64,000 nucleotides of DNA from Torreya grandis (lineage: Eukaryota; Streptophyta; Pinopsida; Cupressales; Taxaceae): contig JARHVA010008415.1 in assembly GCA_037957365.1 (NCBI GenBank), positions 411,001 to 475,000 on the forward strand, written 5' to 3'. Of the stretch, positions 36,560 through 47,850 are shown piece by piece. A model generated the notes under the pieces. It did no database searches and had not been told where the DNA came from. It saw only the letters and a program-made list of their open reading frames with translations. Made by a program: the position numbers and the translations under genes. Position 1 is the stretch's first letter. The number at the start of each line of letters is the position of its first letter.

Positions 36560-37941
36560 GAAAAGATAAAAAACTTCATAATGAATTGACAACTTCAATA
36601 GAATGCAATTAAAATCGAGCGATATATTCAAATTTTGAAATTTTTGTGCATATTTCCATTCAAAATTTCAAAATGCCACTCATGTTTCTATCAAAGTTCT
36701 GAAAATATCACCCATATTTCTAATCACACTACCACCCTTATTTATTTGACCTTGAAAGCGTAGACAATAAAGATTATTAAGATTTTTTATTTTAAATTTC
36801 TCATTTTTATATTATATATGTTTTAAATAAATATTATATTTATTTGAAAAAAAATAAAACTAATATTTAACTAAAAATGTATATAATCCCTAAAACTTTT
36901 TATATAAATAAATATAAATCTAAATATCAAATATAATAAATTGATATAATTTTATATAACAAATATTTACAAATTAATAAATGTATGTAGTTTTTATTAA
37001 TTTTTTGAGACGTTTTTTTAATTCTTGATTTTAATTAATAAATCGATATTGCTATCAAAATATAATAAAAAGTTAAATCTAATTTCAACGTATTTCTATT
37101 TTTTTAATGACATGTAAATGAAGAATATTTTTTTCACATTTAAAAAAATAAAATATATATTTTAAAATTATAATAATTACTTATAGTCTTCTGAAAATAA
37201 TTGTATATTTCAATATCATAATAAACATACATTTTTCAATTTAATAATAATTTTTAGATATTTGAAATTTGGCCTAAATGACCCTGATATGCTATAAGTA
37301 AAAATTTAAAAATATATATAATAAAAGTATAATAAATACACATTTTAAAATTTAATAAAGTATTTTACGATATTTAATTCGAGTTTTTCCATATTTTTTA
37401 ATTTAAAATAGAGATAAAATATAAATTTTTGAATCTTTTCATCACTAGAACTATGAATCATTATGTCAAACATTTAATAGTGAAAATTTGTATAAAAAAT
37501 AAATTAATGAAGCATTATATATTAAATATTTATTAATGGGAAAAACTATTTCGATAAATATAATACAATGTTATAGTATGTTGTAAATTTGTTAATAAAT
37601 GAATATAGTTTTTTTAAAAATATTTTGAGATGCTTTACGTTCTATTCAAAACAAATTTCTCTAACTAAAAGATAAGAGAATATAAATGTGAATATGAAAG
37701 TTAATCAAGATCATTATAATTATAAAAATAGACATAAATGAAATATATTTAGATTGTCTCATATATTACATTTTATATGGTTAGATATAAATAATTAAAT
37801 CATTGCAAAGAAACATGCACAAAAATTTCTCTTTATAAATATTTTATTGAAAAATTGCATTAATCTATTCACAAAATAGAACAAATAAAAATACAAAAAT
37901 AAATTTTCTATTTGAATTATTAAAAATATATAGGCATTTCA
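36560..37941. other. Very AT-rich block, insertion host for the Copia element
   Basis: Among the most AT-rich parts of the window, without coding sequence. A segment with 'aaattaataaatg(t/a)atgtagttttt' and 'ttttgagacg' occurs near 36967 and again, diverged, near 37589. The block continues at 42599-42912 on the far side of the Copia insertion. Confidence 0.5.
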
Positions 37942-37946
37942 TATAA
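37942..37946. other. Target site duplication TATAA (left)
   Basis: TATAA directly before the LTR at 37947, repeated directly after the other LTR at 42594-42598. Confidence 0.85.
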
Positions 37947-38766
37947 TGTTAGGATTAGGAGCACAATTGATTACCTTGTATAAGCAACTAAACACGGAAT
38001 TAAACCAGAAGTAATGAGTAACTAGAAATAAAAAACAACACAGAATTTGAGAGACAATACAATCTTGTATTCAACTCATTCCAGAAGGAAATACAATGAA
38101 GAGATCACACTCTTCCCACACCTCTTGGGTGTACCATTAATTCTCCCTCAAGAGTTCTTTATCTCACAACCAATTACAACCACAACTCAAACACATAGTT
38201 GTACCCTCCACCAGTTAGTAACAATACTGCCTATACACAAGTACTCAAAGTACTCCAAGTAGATCTCCCTTGATCTTACAAAAACCTGAAAATCAAATGA
38301 TCTTACTTACCATGTAGATCTTCTACCTGATCTTGCACAACCTGCAGATCAACCTGGTCTTACACACCTTGCAAACCTAGATCTTACAATTGGAAGGATC
38401 TCTTCCTTGTCCTTGATTACAATACAACCCCATGAGTCTATTATATAGATCTCATTCAAACAATAATTAGACTTCTAATTACAATAATTAGAAACACAGA
38501 CTCAAGACTAAAATTAGTCTTTTACATGCAAACAAACTATTCGTCTAAAATAAGACCAATTCTGGAAGTGCATGCAAACACATGCACACACAGGCTACTG
38601 ACGTCGGTGCCTGTTTGACTGATGTCAGCTGACCCATAACCGACATCAGTTATTGTGAACACTGAAGATGACTAATGTTGATTGTACTACTGATGTCAGT
38701 TTCTCTGTAACTCAATAACCTCCTCCATGTTTGCATCAGTGAATCTTTTAACTCCACAACCTAACA
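37947..38766 (-). repeat. 3' LTR of the deleted Copia element
   Basis: 820 bp. On the element's strand it starts TGTTAGGTTGTGG and ends with CCTAACA. It shows TATA-like sequence at 38439-38448. It carries five 'gatgtcagt'-type motifs between 38597 and 38705. Differences from 41776-42593 are mostly transitions. Confidence 0.95.
38439..38448 (-). promoter_or_regulatory. TATA box in Copia LTR
   Basis: CTATATAATA on the minus strand, conserved in the other LTR at 42266-42275, which is the copy that would have driven the element. Confidence 0.55.
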
Positions 38767-38779
38767 ATCTCCCACTTGG
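38767..38779 (-). other. Polypurine tract of the deleted Copia element
   Basis: Minus strand 'ccaagtgggagat' directly before the 3' LTR, the usual Copia plus-strand primer. Confidence 0.85.
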
Positions 38780-38789
38780 AGATAAATAG

Positions 38790-39178
38790 CTACATCTGTA
38801 CCTATACCTGTACATCATCTAATTTTGTTTCCTGGCTTGTATCTCTCTTCAAGTTCAATCTTGAAGACCAACCACCACACATCTTGTAGTGATACTCCTG
38901 TCATCCAAGTCACTTGCCATATTTGAATCTACATACCCATGTAGAGAAGTTCTTGACCTTGCATAGCATGTTAACCTACTACTAGTCCCTCTCAGATACC
39001 TAAGAATCCACTGAACTACTTTTCAGTGCTTCTTTCTTGAATTAGCCACAAACTCACTGACAACACCCACTACTTGGGCAATATCAGGTCTAGTACACAT
39101 GTTCTTAACCTCATCATGTGAATTGAGACACTGTTCTGTGAACTGTCCATCCATAGGTGTGCTAACTGATTCTGCATC
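38790..39178 (-). pseudogene. Copia RNase H end of pol, decayed
   Basis: Continues the frame after the reverse transcriptase: 'SVSTPMDGQF', then 'RPDIAQVVGVVSEF' (from the family's RPDI..AVG.VS), 'VQWILRYLRGT' and 'GYVDSNMASDLDDR' (from GY.DSD.AGDLD.R). One stop and several substitutions. It degrades nucleic acid of RNA-DNA hybrids in intact elements; the end is truncated just before the purine tract. Confidence 0.75.
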
Positions 39179-39841
39179 CTACATATTGAACCTCACCACT
39201 ACCTTATTCACACAATCATCCTGAGATAACATCAACCTATGATCTTCCCTGTCTCTAGGAATACTCATGCCAAAGAATTTTGATACTTCCAAATTCTTCA
39301 TGACACACCTCTGAACTAACTTTACCTTTAGCTTAGTAACTCCCTGCATGTGTGACCCTGCAACAAGCATACACACAACATACATTAACAAGATAATATA
39401 GCTAATATTATCTAACCTGGTAAAGAAAACATAATGGTTACATTGACATTGACTAAATCCATGCTTTGTCATACACTTGTCAAACCTCTATTGTCTTGCA
39501 GCTTGCTCAAGACCATATGACCTGGCCTTCTGTCTCACGTGTCCATTCTCTCTCTTCTTTAACCTAAGAATCTGTTCATCTTTTAGTGCTTTCTCTCTGG
39601 ATGGAAAATCTACCAAATCTCCCATTTGGTTCTCATCCAAGGAATCAACTTCGTCATTCATGCCATGCTCCCACCGTTTCTTAGATTCTACCTGCTCTAC
39701 TTCTTTAAAACTTCCTAGTTCTTGACCACTAGTGAGAAAAAAGTAGTCTAAAGAAGGGGAATAATGAATTTGAGGCTTACTTACCCTTTCAATCCTCCTC
39801 ATGGGCATTTGAGACTCCTTGATAGCTTGCTGTCTACCCAA
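39179..39841 (-). pseudogene. Copia reverse transcriptase with central deletion
   Basis: Two neighbouring segments. The first (39841-39488) has the family's 'SPSLDYFFLTSG..E', 'W..GMNDEVDSL' and 'LRLKKRENG' blocks and reaches 'KARSYG'. It then jumps to 'LEQAARQ', which belongs more than 100 residues later in normal Copia reverse transcriptases. Motif A with its catalytic Asp is therefore missing. The second (39472-39179) starts 'MTKHGFSQC' and contains 'YVVCM' at 39382-39368, where the family has the catalytic YVDDM. The protein is thus dead twice over. 'LSQDDCVNKVVVRFNM' ends the segment. Confidence 0.85.
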
Positions 39842-39874
39842 AATCTATTTTTTGGTCGACCCTGGTTTGCACCT

Positions 39875-40070
39875 AACCGATGTCGATCCCACCTGATCAT
39901 TGACGCCAGTTTCCTGACTGATGTCAGTGTCCATGTGGTTGTTGACATTGGTTCTCTAACTGATGTCAGTCTTGACTTGCCTGACACCACCGACTCTGGT
40001 CTACACATGACTGATGTCGGTACCTGCCTGTTCGATGTCGGTTCCACCTGATCGACATTAGTAGCTATGT
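39875..40070. repeat. Array of ~20-bp 'GATGTCAGT/GATGTCGGT' motifs inside pol
   Basis: About nine copies of (c/a)(t/c)gatgtc(a/g)gt or its complement within about 190 bp, spaced roughly 17-30 bp. The same motif occurs five times in each LTR of this element. It lies between the GAG-pre-integrase and reverse-transcriptase parts, where the integrase core should be. Confidence 0.75.
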
Positions 40071-40129
40071 TTTCCTGTAAGTGATGAATTTTTATCCATG
40101 AGCTCACTTTGGATCATAACCCTATCCAA

Positions 40130-40690
40130 ACTACCCTGTTCAAAATTATTTAGCCCCTTGAGCTGATCTTTGTCCATCATCTTCTCCTGGAAAATCAAGG
40201 CTTTCATGTTCTTGTCAAAAACATCAGATTTCATCTTTATGCAATAAACTTGATCCTTTCTTGTAGCATACCACTATGATCCTCTAATAGAAGCTCCCTT
40301 CTTTGTTGATCCAGTTTCAAGAAACCTCACTTTCTTCTATTTCTTACAAAAATCTTGATCTATGCTCTCCAAATCTGAACTCTTACCTTTTGACTCAACA
40401 ACATGCATCCCCTTCTTACTCATGTGACCAAGATTATAGAGTCACATCTTTGCATCTACATCTGAAGTAGATAAACCAAAAGGAGAATCAGTAATACAAG
40501 TATATAGATAAAGAGTACCTACTTTCTTACCTCTTGCTAAAACAAGTGCACCCTTGGAAACTTTCCAAGAATTCACTGTGAGAGTTACTGTGCATCCCTC
40601 ATCACCCAAATTTCTAATAGAAATCAAGTTCTGCTTCAGGACTGGGACATGCATGACCTCCTTCAACACCCATGTGTTACCTGTCTACAA
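40130..40690 (-). pseudogene. Copia protease-integrase linker and GAG-pre-integrase region
   Basis: An open stretch at 40669-40442 reads 'LKEVMHVPVLKQNLISIRNL' and 'WKVSKGALVLARGKKVGTLY', the conserved segment after the protease. It continues 'LGHMSKKGMHVVESKGKSSDLE' and 'KKVRFLETGSTKK'. After 'KSDVFDKNMKAL' the expected integrase core with its DDE residues is absent. One or two stops are present. Confidence 0.8.
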
Positions 40691-41692
40691 TTTCAGCTAC
40701 ACTTTCCCTTTGCCAACCATTTGATAAGGCTTACCATCCCCTAAATAAATCTCTCCAAAGTCTCCCTAGACATAATCATGAAAAAATTCTCTATTTGGGG
40801 TTGCATGGAAAGAGGCACTAAAATCTAAAACCCAAGATTCCACTTTATCCAAAGAACATACAACAGAATCCTATGCAACAATACCTGCAACATTTACTTC
40901 TTCATTTCCTTCATGTTGATCTTCTACCAACCAACAATCTTTCTTTACATGCCCTTTCTTTTCACAATTCCAGCAGATTTTACTGCCATACCTAGATCTA
41001 GATCTCCTGCCTATCTTTGACCTTGATTTCCCTTGCTCAATCTTCTATCTCTGCCTTCCTCTTCTTTCAACACTTAAAGCATTCCCTGATGATTCCCCTG
41101 TGCTTTTTCTGCGAATTTCTTCATTCAAGATTACACTAACAACATCATCAACTTTCAAGATATTTGCAGTAGACGCAGTATTACTAACTACCATTACCAA
41201 ACTATCCCAACTTTCAGGTAATGAGCATAAGATTAAGAGAGCCTTAATTTCATCATTAAAAATAATATTGACTGAAATTAACTGATTTACTAATCCATGG
41301 AAATCACTAAGATGACTGTGTACCGATCCACCATCCAACATTTACAAATTAAATAATTGCTTCATAAGAAATACCTTATTCAAAGCTAAGGGTTTTTCAT
41401 ATAAATTTGCCAAAGATTCCATTAACTCTACCATTGTCTTAGCTTGTGATAAGTTGAAAATCACAGATGATGCTAGGCTCAACCTTATAGATCCCAGAGC
41501 CTTTCGATCAAGAACATTCCATTCTTCATCTTTCATATCTATGGGCTTGCTTGCAACCCCACCCAAAAGTAAGTACAGATCTTTTTGATACAGATAATCT
41601 TCTATCTGCATCCTCCATAATTGATAATTTGTGCTGTTGAATTTCTCCATTCTTAGCTTACTTTCTTCTGCCATTGCTTTACTCCCACTCAA
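40691..41692 (-). pseudogene. Copia gag, zinc knuckle and damaged protease
   Basis: Gag starts at the Met at 41692 with 'LRMEKFNSTNYQLWRMQIEDYLY', the Copia gag signature. It runs with a single internal stop (41342-41344) to 41045 and on to a perfect CCHC zinc knuckle at 40975-40934 ('CWNCEKKGHVKKDC'). The protease follows with 'WVLDFSASFHATP' around 40840-40800; the family has WVLDSGASFHAT. The active-site Asp (codon 40823-40825) is kept but the next two residues are changed. Gag is the best-preserved part of the element. Confidence 0.9.
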
Positions 41693-41757
41693 ACAAAAAC
41701 CCCTGTGAGTGACATATAATCAACAAACACTAACCTACTCTAAACTAGGCTCTAAAA

Positions 41758-41773
41758 CCTTGCTCTGATACCA
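41758..41773 (-). other. Primer binding site of the deleted Copia element
   Basis: Minus strand 'tggtatcagagcaagg', the canonical initiator-Met tRNA site, two bases inside the 5' LTR. Confidence 0.95.
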
Positions 41774-41775
41774 CT

Positions 41776-42593
41776 TTTTAGGATTAGGAGCATAATTGAT
41801 TACCTTGTATAAGCAACTAAACACAGAATTAAACTAGAAGTAATGAGTAACTAGAAATCAAAAATAGCACATAATTTGAGAGATAATACAATCTTGTATT
41901 CAACTCATTCCAGAAGGAAATACAATGAAGAGATCACACTCTTCTCACACCTCTTGGGTGTACCAGTAATTCTTCCTCAAGAGTTCTTTCTCTCACAACT
42001 AATTGCAACCATAACTCAAACACAGAGTTGTACCCTCCACTAGTCAGTAACAATACTGCCAGTACACAAGTACTCAAAGTACTCCAAGTAGATCTCCCTT
42101 GATCTTGCAACAACCTACAAATCAAATGATCTTACTTACCATTAGATCTTCTACCTGATCTTACACAACCTGTAGATCAATCTGGTCTTGCACACCTGTA
42201 AACCTAGATCTTACAATTGAAAGGATCTCTTCCTTGTCCTTAATTACAATACAACTCCATGAGTCTATTATATAGATCCCATGCAAACAATAATTAGACT
42301 TCTAATTAAAATAATTATAAACATAGACTCAAGACTAAAATTAGTCTTTTACATGCAAACAAACTATTTGTCTAAAATAAGACTAGTTCTAGAAGCGCAT
42401 GTAAATGCATGCACACACAGGCTGTCGATGTCGGTGCCTGTCTGACTGATGTCAGCCGACCCATAACCGACATCGGTTACTGTGAACACTGAAGATGACT
42501 GACATCAGTTGCGCTACCGATGTTGGTTTCTCTGTAACATAGCAACCTCCTCCATGTTTGCATCAGTGAAGCTTTTAGCTCCACAACCTAACA
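41776..42593 (-). repeat. 5' LTR of the deleted Copia element
   Basis: 818 bp, matching 37947-38766. The 3' terminal CA of the LTR has mutated (plus strand begins 'ttttagg' instead of 'tgttagg'). The TATA-like box is at 42266-42275. Confidence 0.95.
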
Positions 42594-42598
42594 TATAA
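42594..42598. other. Target site duplication TATAA (right)
   Basis: Matches TATAA at 37942-37946. Confidence 0.85.
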
Positions 42599-42912
42599 TA
42601 TGATTGTTTTTAGTATAAGGCACAATAGCTATTTTAACAACACTTATATAAAAACAATAAATTATATATAGATTTCACCTATCAATAAATTACAAGCATT
42701 TTATATTACATAAAAAATATTAGAGATAACTTATTGTTCTCATATAAGTAATCACTACTATTTTAATAAAACATAATGAAACAAAGATAATCTCAAATAG
42801 ATTTATCCAATTTAAATATTATAAACAATGTAGGAATATAATCTCAATATAATATAACTAGTGATTTCTAGTTAAATAAAATAATAAACCTAATTAATAT
42901 TAAAAAAATAAT
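42599..42912. other. AT-rich host sequence between two insertions
   Basis: About 310 bp of very AT-rich sequence without a gene, separating the Copia and Gypsy elements and continuing the block at 36560-37941. Confidence 0.6.
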
Positions 42913-42917
42913 GTTAT
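42913..42917. other. Target site duplication GTTAT (left)
   Basis: GTTAT precedes the Gypsy LTR at 42918 and follows its far LTR at 54821-54825. Confidence 0.9.
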
Positions 42918-43586
42918 TGTTGATGTCGTGGATCGCACCCTTGATAGGAGGTTGATCCTCTATCCTCCACACGGCACAATGGAGACTCCTCTCTTGCCTA
43001 TGGGTTTGGCAAAGTTGAGGGGAGAATCTCTAGATAAGGGCTAGCTCTTTTTGATGCATCTTTGAGTTATTCCAATACTATTGCTAATATATATAAAAAG
43101 GGGGGGTTAAAAAGAGAGAAGGATTACTACAAATAGAACCTAGACTAATATGGCGATGCACCAAAAAAGTTTGGTTTACTTATTTACTCACACTTTAGAC
43201 CAGAAGAGGACATACATACACTTTATCTATTGAAAAGACCAGACTGTAGGAAGCTTAATAGGGAGGCTTAATGAAGACACACAAAAAATGAACTTACCAT
43301 AGGCAATGTAGGAAAACACTCTCTCTGGTAACCCTCTTCTGTCTCTATGCTCCAAATATAGTACTTCTTGTTACCTACATAAATGGTGATTTGTCTATAC
43401 CAAGTATGTTGGTGTCAAACTTGTGAAAGCATCATGCAAAATGACTAAACACAAGGTTAATACTTAGACACACTCAGAGATATATCCAACTAGATAGAGG
43501 TAAAAATGCATTCTATTGATTCAAGGTGAAAATTTGGTAGGGCTTCACCATACAAGTTGAGAGATACCTTTCTAAAATGAGAGTTT

Positions 43587-43590
<4 letters not shown>

Positions 43591-43668
<78 letters not shown>
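43591..43668. repeat. (TA)n microsatellite in Gypsy 3' LTR
   Basis: 39 uninterrupted TA steps. The matching place in the other LTR has about 16 TA steps followed by (GA)n, so most of the length difference between the LTRs comes from this site and nearby indels. Confidence 0.95.
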
Positions 43669-43671
<3 letters not shown>

Positions 43672-44653
43672 GAAGAAATGGAACCCTTTTTTACAGGTGG
43701 CCCATGTTGCATTGAAAACATTGGGAAGAGGGAGTCGCTAAAAGAACATGCTATGTCAGTTGCCAATCTTGACTTTGGCATTCAAACATTATTGTGAAAG
43801 AATGGGCCACACCCATTTGTCTACAAACAAGACCACTTCTTAAAGACATTCATGTGGTTGTCTACTCATCAATGCAAAATGAGGAAAAATAGGCAGTGCC
43901 ATTCATTGTTTGCACTCCCTGATGACCATTTCATAGGGATTGTTCCAACTGCTATAATAATTCTTCTGTCAATGCTTCCCTTTGCCACCTGGGATATTTT
44001 GTCCATATCTATTCTTGGCTCCTTGGGCTCATTTCTTGGTGGGTCATTGGGTTCACTCTTGATTTTTGTCTTTTCCCAGCTTTTGTCTTTCCCTTGCCCT
44101 TTCGACCCTCAGGGCTATCTTCTGTCAATCCTTTGGCTCTTCTTGCTCCTTCCTTGATGGATCATTGAGTTTCCACATGCAGGCCTATGCCTCATTGAAT
44201 TCCATCAGGCCTGTGCCATTTGAGCTCTCTCGGGCCACTTGTCATGAAGGCATTAGTCCTTTGTTTTCTCCTCAATGACCGATGCATCCCGTCAAAAATT
44301 GACATCTACAGGCCTGTTGTTATTCTAAAACCAAATGGATATTTCATCATTGTAAATTTGACATTCAGGCACCCATCACTAGAGGTTTGAACTCCAATGG
44401 CTAGTTTGATATGTTGTATTTGAAGTCCTTAGACCTGTCACCCATTTGGCAATTTATTCGGCCTTTTGTAATTCCTTTGATCTTTACTTTCGTTCAACTT
44501 TCTTTCCTTCAGATTTCTATCATTAAACCCTCCCAAAGGGAAGGTGTCCATTTGGGGCTTGGAGAAAGGCCCCCTTTTGGTAGTCGAGAGTCCCTTGTAA
44601 GGGAAATCGCCCTTTGGGCTCCTTTAGGCTCCTTCAGGCTGCCTTGGATTCTC

Positions 44654-45052
44654 AATTCCTTCGAACAAAATGTTCAAAGGAATTCCTTCAGAATTTTTGT
44701 TTGAAGGAAATGTTCCTTTCATGTTTTTCTACTTGTTTCTTTTAGTCAAGATTTTCCTTCAAACTAATTCCTTCAGACAAAATTTCTGAAGGAATTCCTT
44801 CGAACTTATTGTCTGAAGGAATTTGCCTTTGCCATTTTGCCACATATTTCCTTCTGAAGGGTAATCTTTCATTTGGCTCTTTACCTTGTGAATTTCTTTA
44901 GACAAAATTCTAAAGGAATTTCTTTAGGCATTTTGTCTAAAAGAATTCATCCTTGCTTCTTACGGATTTTTTTAGACAAAAAATTTGAAGAAATCCTTTG
45001 CATCTTTTCCTTAAGAATTTCCTTCAGACAAAAAGTTTAAAGGAATTATTTA
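44654..45052. repeat. Array of ~30-bp palindromes in Gypsy 3' LTR
   Basis: Repeated near-palindromes of the form 'ttccttcagacaaaa' followed by 'tttgtctgaaggaa'. Copies occur near 44654, 44683, 44766, 44795, 44890, 44966 and 45030. Many contain the GAATTC core where neighbouring copies join. The other LTR has the same array at 53697-54095. Confidence 0.85.
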
Positions 45053-45786
45053 CCTTGGTCTTTAATTTTTGAGGGAAAATTACCCTCTACAAAGGTACTT
45101 CAGGGCTTGAATAGCCCCTTTGAAACTTTTGATTTGGTCCTACCACCGACCAAAGTGCCCTCTGAAGAAAAATTGTTGCCCCTTTTGTGAACTGTGTAGG
45201 CCATTTCAGGCTTTTTAGTTATGACTTTGAACCTTTTGATTGAACTTGAACCATTTTTTTTGAGTTCAATGGTTCAAAAATTTAGCTATTCAATACTTTA
45301 TTTTGCAAGGAGTCAAGTTCACTCCATCTCCTTATAAATTTAATGCATCATTGAAACTACTATTTGAACCTACTGCTTGAACCTACATAGCAGAGTTCAA
45401 TGGTTCAATGGTTCAATAGTTCAATAATCCAAAGTTCAAAGTTCAAAGCTCCTCTTTTTTGCCTTGTTCACTTTCCTGAAGGTGCTCGCTACATTTCATA
45501 AGGGCACTTTGCCTTTAGATCCTATTGAAAGACTTGTATCCCTTTGGAACCGGTCCATTCCCTTTGCCGAAAAGAACTATGCAAGGCAATCACTCGAAGT
45601 GAAATAAGCTCCATATTGAACCAAAAACCTACTAGTCTTGGATCTTCTCAACTCTTTATAAGACCATGACTATTGCAAAGGGAAAAAACCATGATTGCAG
45701 TAAGGCAAAAACATCAAAGACTGAGACAGCAAGGAAACAAAAGGAAGATCATTTTTTTTGGCCTATAAGACCAAAAATGGTCAACA

Positions 45787-46009
45787 ATTTGGTGATTCCT
45801 AAGGGAAGCATGCCTGTTATGCTGAAGAAGACTGGTATCCTCAAAGTCTATTGGGTATGGAGTCAAGATGTAGCTTTAAAAGAGTTATCAACAACCTTGA
45901 GATATCCAAGAATCAATCATGAAGCTTTTACCCCAAAAGGGAAACAAAACACACACAAGGTTAAGAAAACTACTAAAATTTGAAAAAGCACTTTGGGAAA
46001 ATAGGGAAA
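45787..46009 (-). other. Gypsy 3' untranslated segment
   Basis: Between the integrase end and the 3' LTR. No convincing purine tract directly precedes the LTR on the minus strand. Confidence 0.5.
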
Positions 46010-47345
46010 AACAAGGAAAAAATGTACATAATGGGAGAAGGCTCAGTGATAATGCTTAAGATGTATCCCATTAACTGGGATACACAGTTCTTCACCATCC
46101 AACTTGGAGAGTTGGAATGCACTGTGCTGCTTAAACTGAGTGATGACATATGGACCACTCCATAGGGTGTCAAAATTCATGTGCTTTCAAAGCTTAGCTT
46201 GGTCCTCATCACATTTCAAGATGATGTCTCCTTTAGAGAAACCTTTTGATGAGTATCTCTTATTAAAGTGCTTCTTCATCTATTGTTGATGGCTAGTCAT
46301 AGAAGCCATAGCCTGGTCCCTTATCTCTTGAAGGTCCATCAGTTCACATAGCCTAACCTCCATGCTATTTCCTTCTTCTAATTGAAGTTAGTGAGCAAGG
46401 TCCAAGGTTGGAAATTTAAGTGAAAGAGGAAGTCTAGCTTCCATTCCATACACAAGTTTGTATGGTAAATTGCTAACTGCCCTCTTTGGAGTGACCCTGT
46501 CTACCCATAGGGCTATTTTTAACTTGGCATGCCAAGTTCTCTGATTCTCCTCCATCATTATTTTAATAATCTCGATCAGATTCTTATTGGTGGATTTGGC
46601 CAACCCATTCCCTTATGGGTAGTAGTTGGAAGAAGTACTGAGATAGATGCTATATCTCAACACCCATTCACTCATTTTGGTTCCCAAAAAAGCTAAAACA
46701 TTATCTAAGATGATGGTAGCTGGAACTCTAAACGTTGTCACTAGGTCTTCATAAAAATCTAAGACTATACTTTCATTGGCCTCCTTCAAAGCAACAACCT
46801 CTACCCATCTCGTGAAGTAGTCTATAGTGGTTAAGACCCATTTGTGTCTAGCACTGGAGGGAGGATTAATCATCCCTATGAAGTCAAGGCTCCATTGCAT
46901 GAATGGCTATTCAACTTGAATAGGCTATAGAGGCATTGTAGCTAGCCACTATTTCCCATCAAAAAGAGCACACTTTTGGGAATTTCATACCCAGGCATGG
47001 GTGTTTCTAAATAAAGTGGGCCAAAATTAACCAACTCTCATAATTATTATAGCTATAGGCTTAGGAATAAAGTGACCACCAGTTGGCCCATCATGGAACT
47101 TAGAAAGCACCCTGTCAACCTGACTTGGGTCTATGCACCTTAAAATAACTCTTGAGAAATCCTTTCTAAACAACACTCCATTAATCAGGACATAAGGGAG
47201 AGATTGGAGTCTAAAATATCTCCTCTTGGTCCTATCAAGGCCCTACGAGCACTCACCAGTGAGAAGGAAATGTCTGATGTCTGATGTCTAATCCTTTATG
47301 ACATCTGGTTCTTCTCCTGTGGCTACATCATGAATTAGCAAACTA
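46010..47345 (-). pseudogene. Gypsy integrase, decayed
   Basis: Begins after RNase H with a zinc-binding region: 'PYVLINGVLFRKDFS', 'RVLSKFHDGPTGGHF' and 'SQKCALF'; the first Cys of the pair is lost. The core has 'QWSLDFIGMINPPSSARHKW' (first Asp), 'VLTTIDYFTRWVEVVAL' and 'ATIILDN' (second Asp). After 'SNYYP' a TAA (46613-46615) stands where Gln is expected. The catalytic Glu is Lys (AAA, 46595-46597, 'GLAKSTNKNL' where Glu precedes STNK in the family). The C-terminal domain follows: 'FNKRYSSKGFSKGDIIL', 'LWSGPYVI' and 'LCIPVNGIHLKHY'. It inserts the cDNA in active relatives; here the active site is lost. Confidence 0.9.
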
Positions 47346-47356
47346 TCCTCTTTCTA

Positions 47357-47850
47357 CTATTTAAATTTTGTAGCAAGGTGTTCACATAGGACTTTTTCTC
47401 TTAACAGCTTGGTGGTTTTGATATTCACATCATATTCCATTACTTTAGTGATCCATCTCACTCTCTTTTCATTCAGATCATCGCTGATCAATAAGTCTTT
47501 GATGCTAGGATGTGGCACCATGAGGTGAACCCTACTGTTGGACAATATATGTCTAAATTTCTTTAGACTTTGTATGACCACAAGGACTTGCTTCTCCACA
47601 TATATATACCTAACCTCAAAACCCTCTAGACCCTAGCTAAAAAATGCAAGCTGTTGTTCAAGGTTCTTACCATTTGCTTGGGTAAGCATATTAGAGATTA
47701 CCTCTTCATTTCCAAAGGTGTAGAGGTTGAAATCCTTGGTGAAGTTAGGACTGATCAAGGTAGGATCCTGGGTGATAGCCTGCTTGATCCCTTCAAAACT
47801 ATCCTTCCTTTACACTGTCCACGTGAATTTCTCATCTTTCTTTAGCATAG
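47357..47850 (-). pseudogene. Gypsy RNase H domain following reverse transcriptase
   Basis: Reads 'FTWTV', 'GIKQAI', 'MLTQANGKNLEQQLAFFS', 'GLEGFEVRYIYVEKQVLVVI', 'QSLKKFRHILSNSRVHLM' and 'KRVRWITKVMEYDVNIK'. This is the usual RT-linked RNase H of Gypsy elements. Only point stops interrupt it. It is separate from the second RNase H-like domain at 49090-49490. Confidence 0.85.

Larger units (their letters stand above)
37947..42593 (-). mobile_element. Complete but internally deleted Ty1/Copia element, 4.65 kb
   Basis: Two closely similar LTRs (37947-38766 and 41776-42593), an initiator-Met primer site (41758-41773) and a purine tract (38767-38779) set the orientation on the minus strand. TATAA target duplications frame it. 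The interior is only 3.0 kb. It keeps gag, a zinc knuckle, a damaged protease, the GAG-pre-integrase region, the two ends of reverse transcriptase and RNase H. The integrase core and the middle of reverse transcriptase are missing, and a ~200-bp array of 'gatgtcagt'-type motifs sits near the gap. It cannot encode its own transposition. Confidence 0.95.
42918..45786 (-). repeat. 3' LTR of the Gypsy element
   Basis: 2869 bp. It contains a long (TA)n tract (43591-43668), an array of short palindromes (44654-45052) and 'gttcaatggttcaa' steps (45395-45445). Frames inside it, such as 43852-44157 and 44411-44704, lie opposite to the element's sense and are not supported as genes. Confidence 0.95.

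Noticed and set aside
39477..40051. Plus-strand frames across the Copia pol region
   Set aside because: They oppose the reverse transcriptase frame; their repeat content comes from the GATGTCAGT motif array.
45666..45983. 105-codon Lys-rich plus-strand frame
   Set aside because: It crosses the LTR/interior boundary on the strand opposite to the element and has no counterpart in the other LTR.
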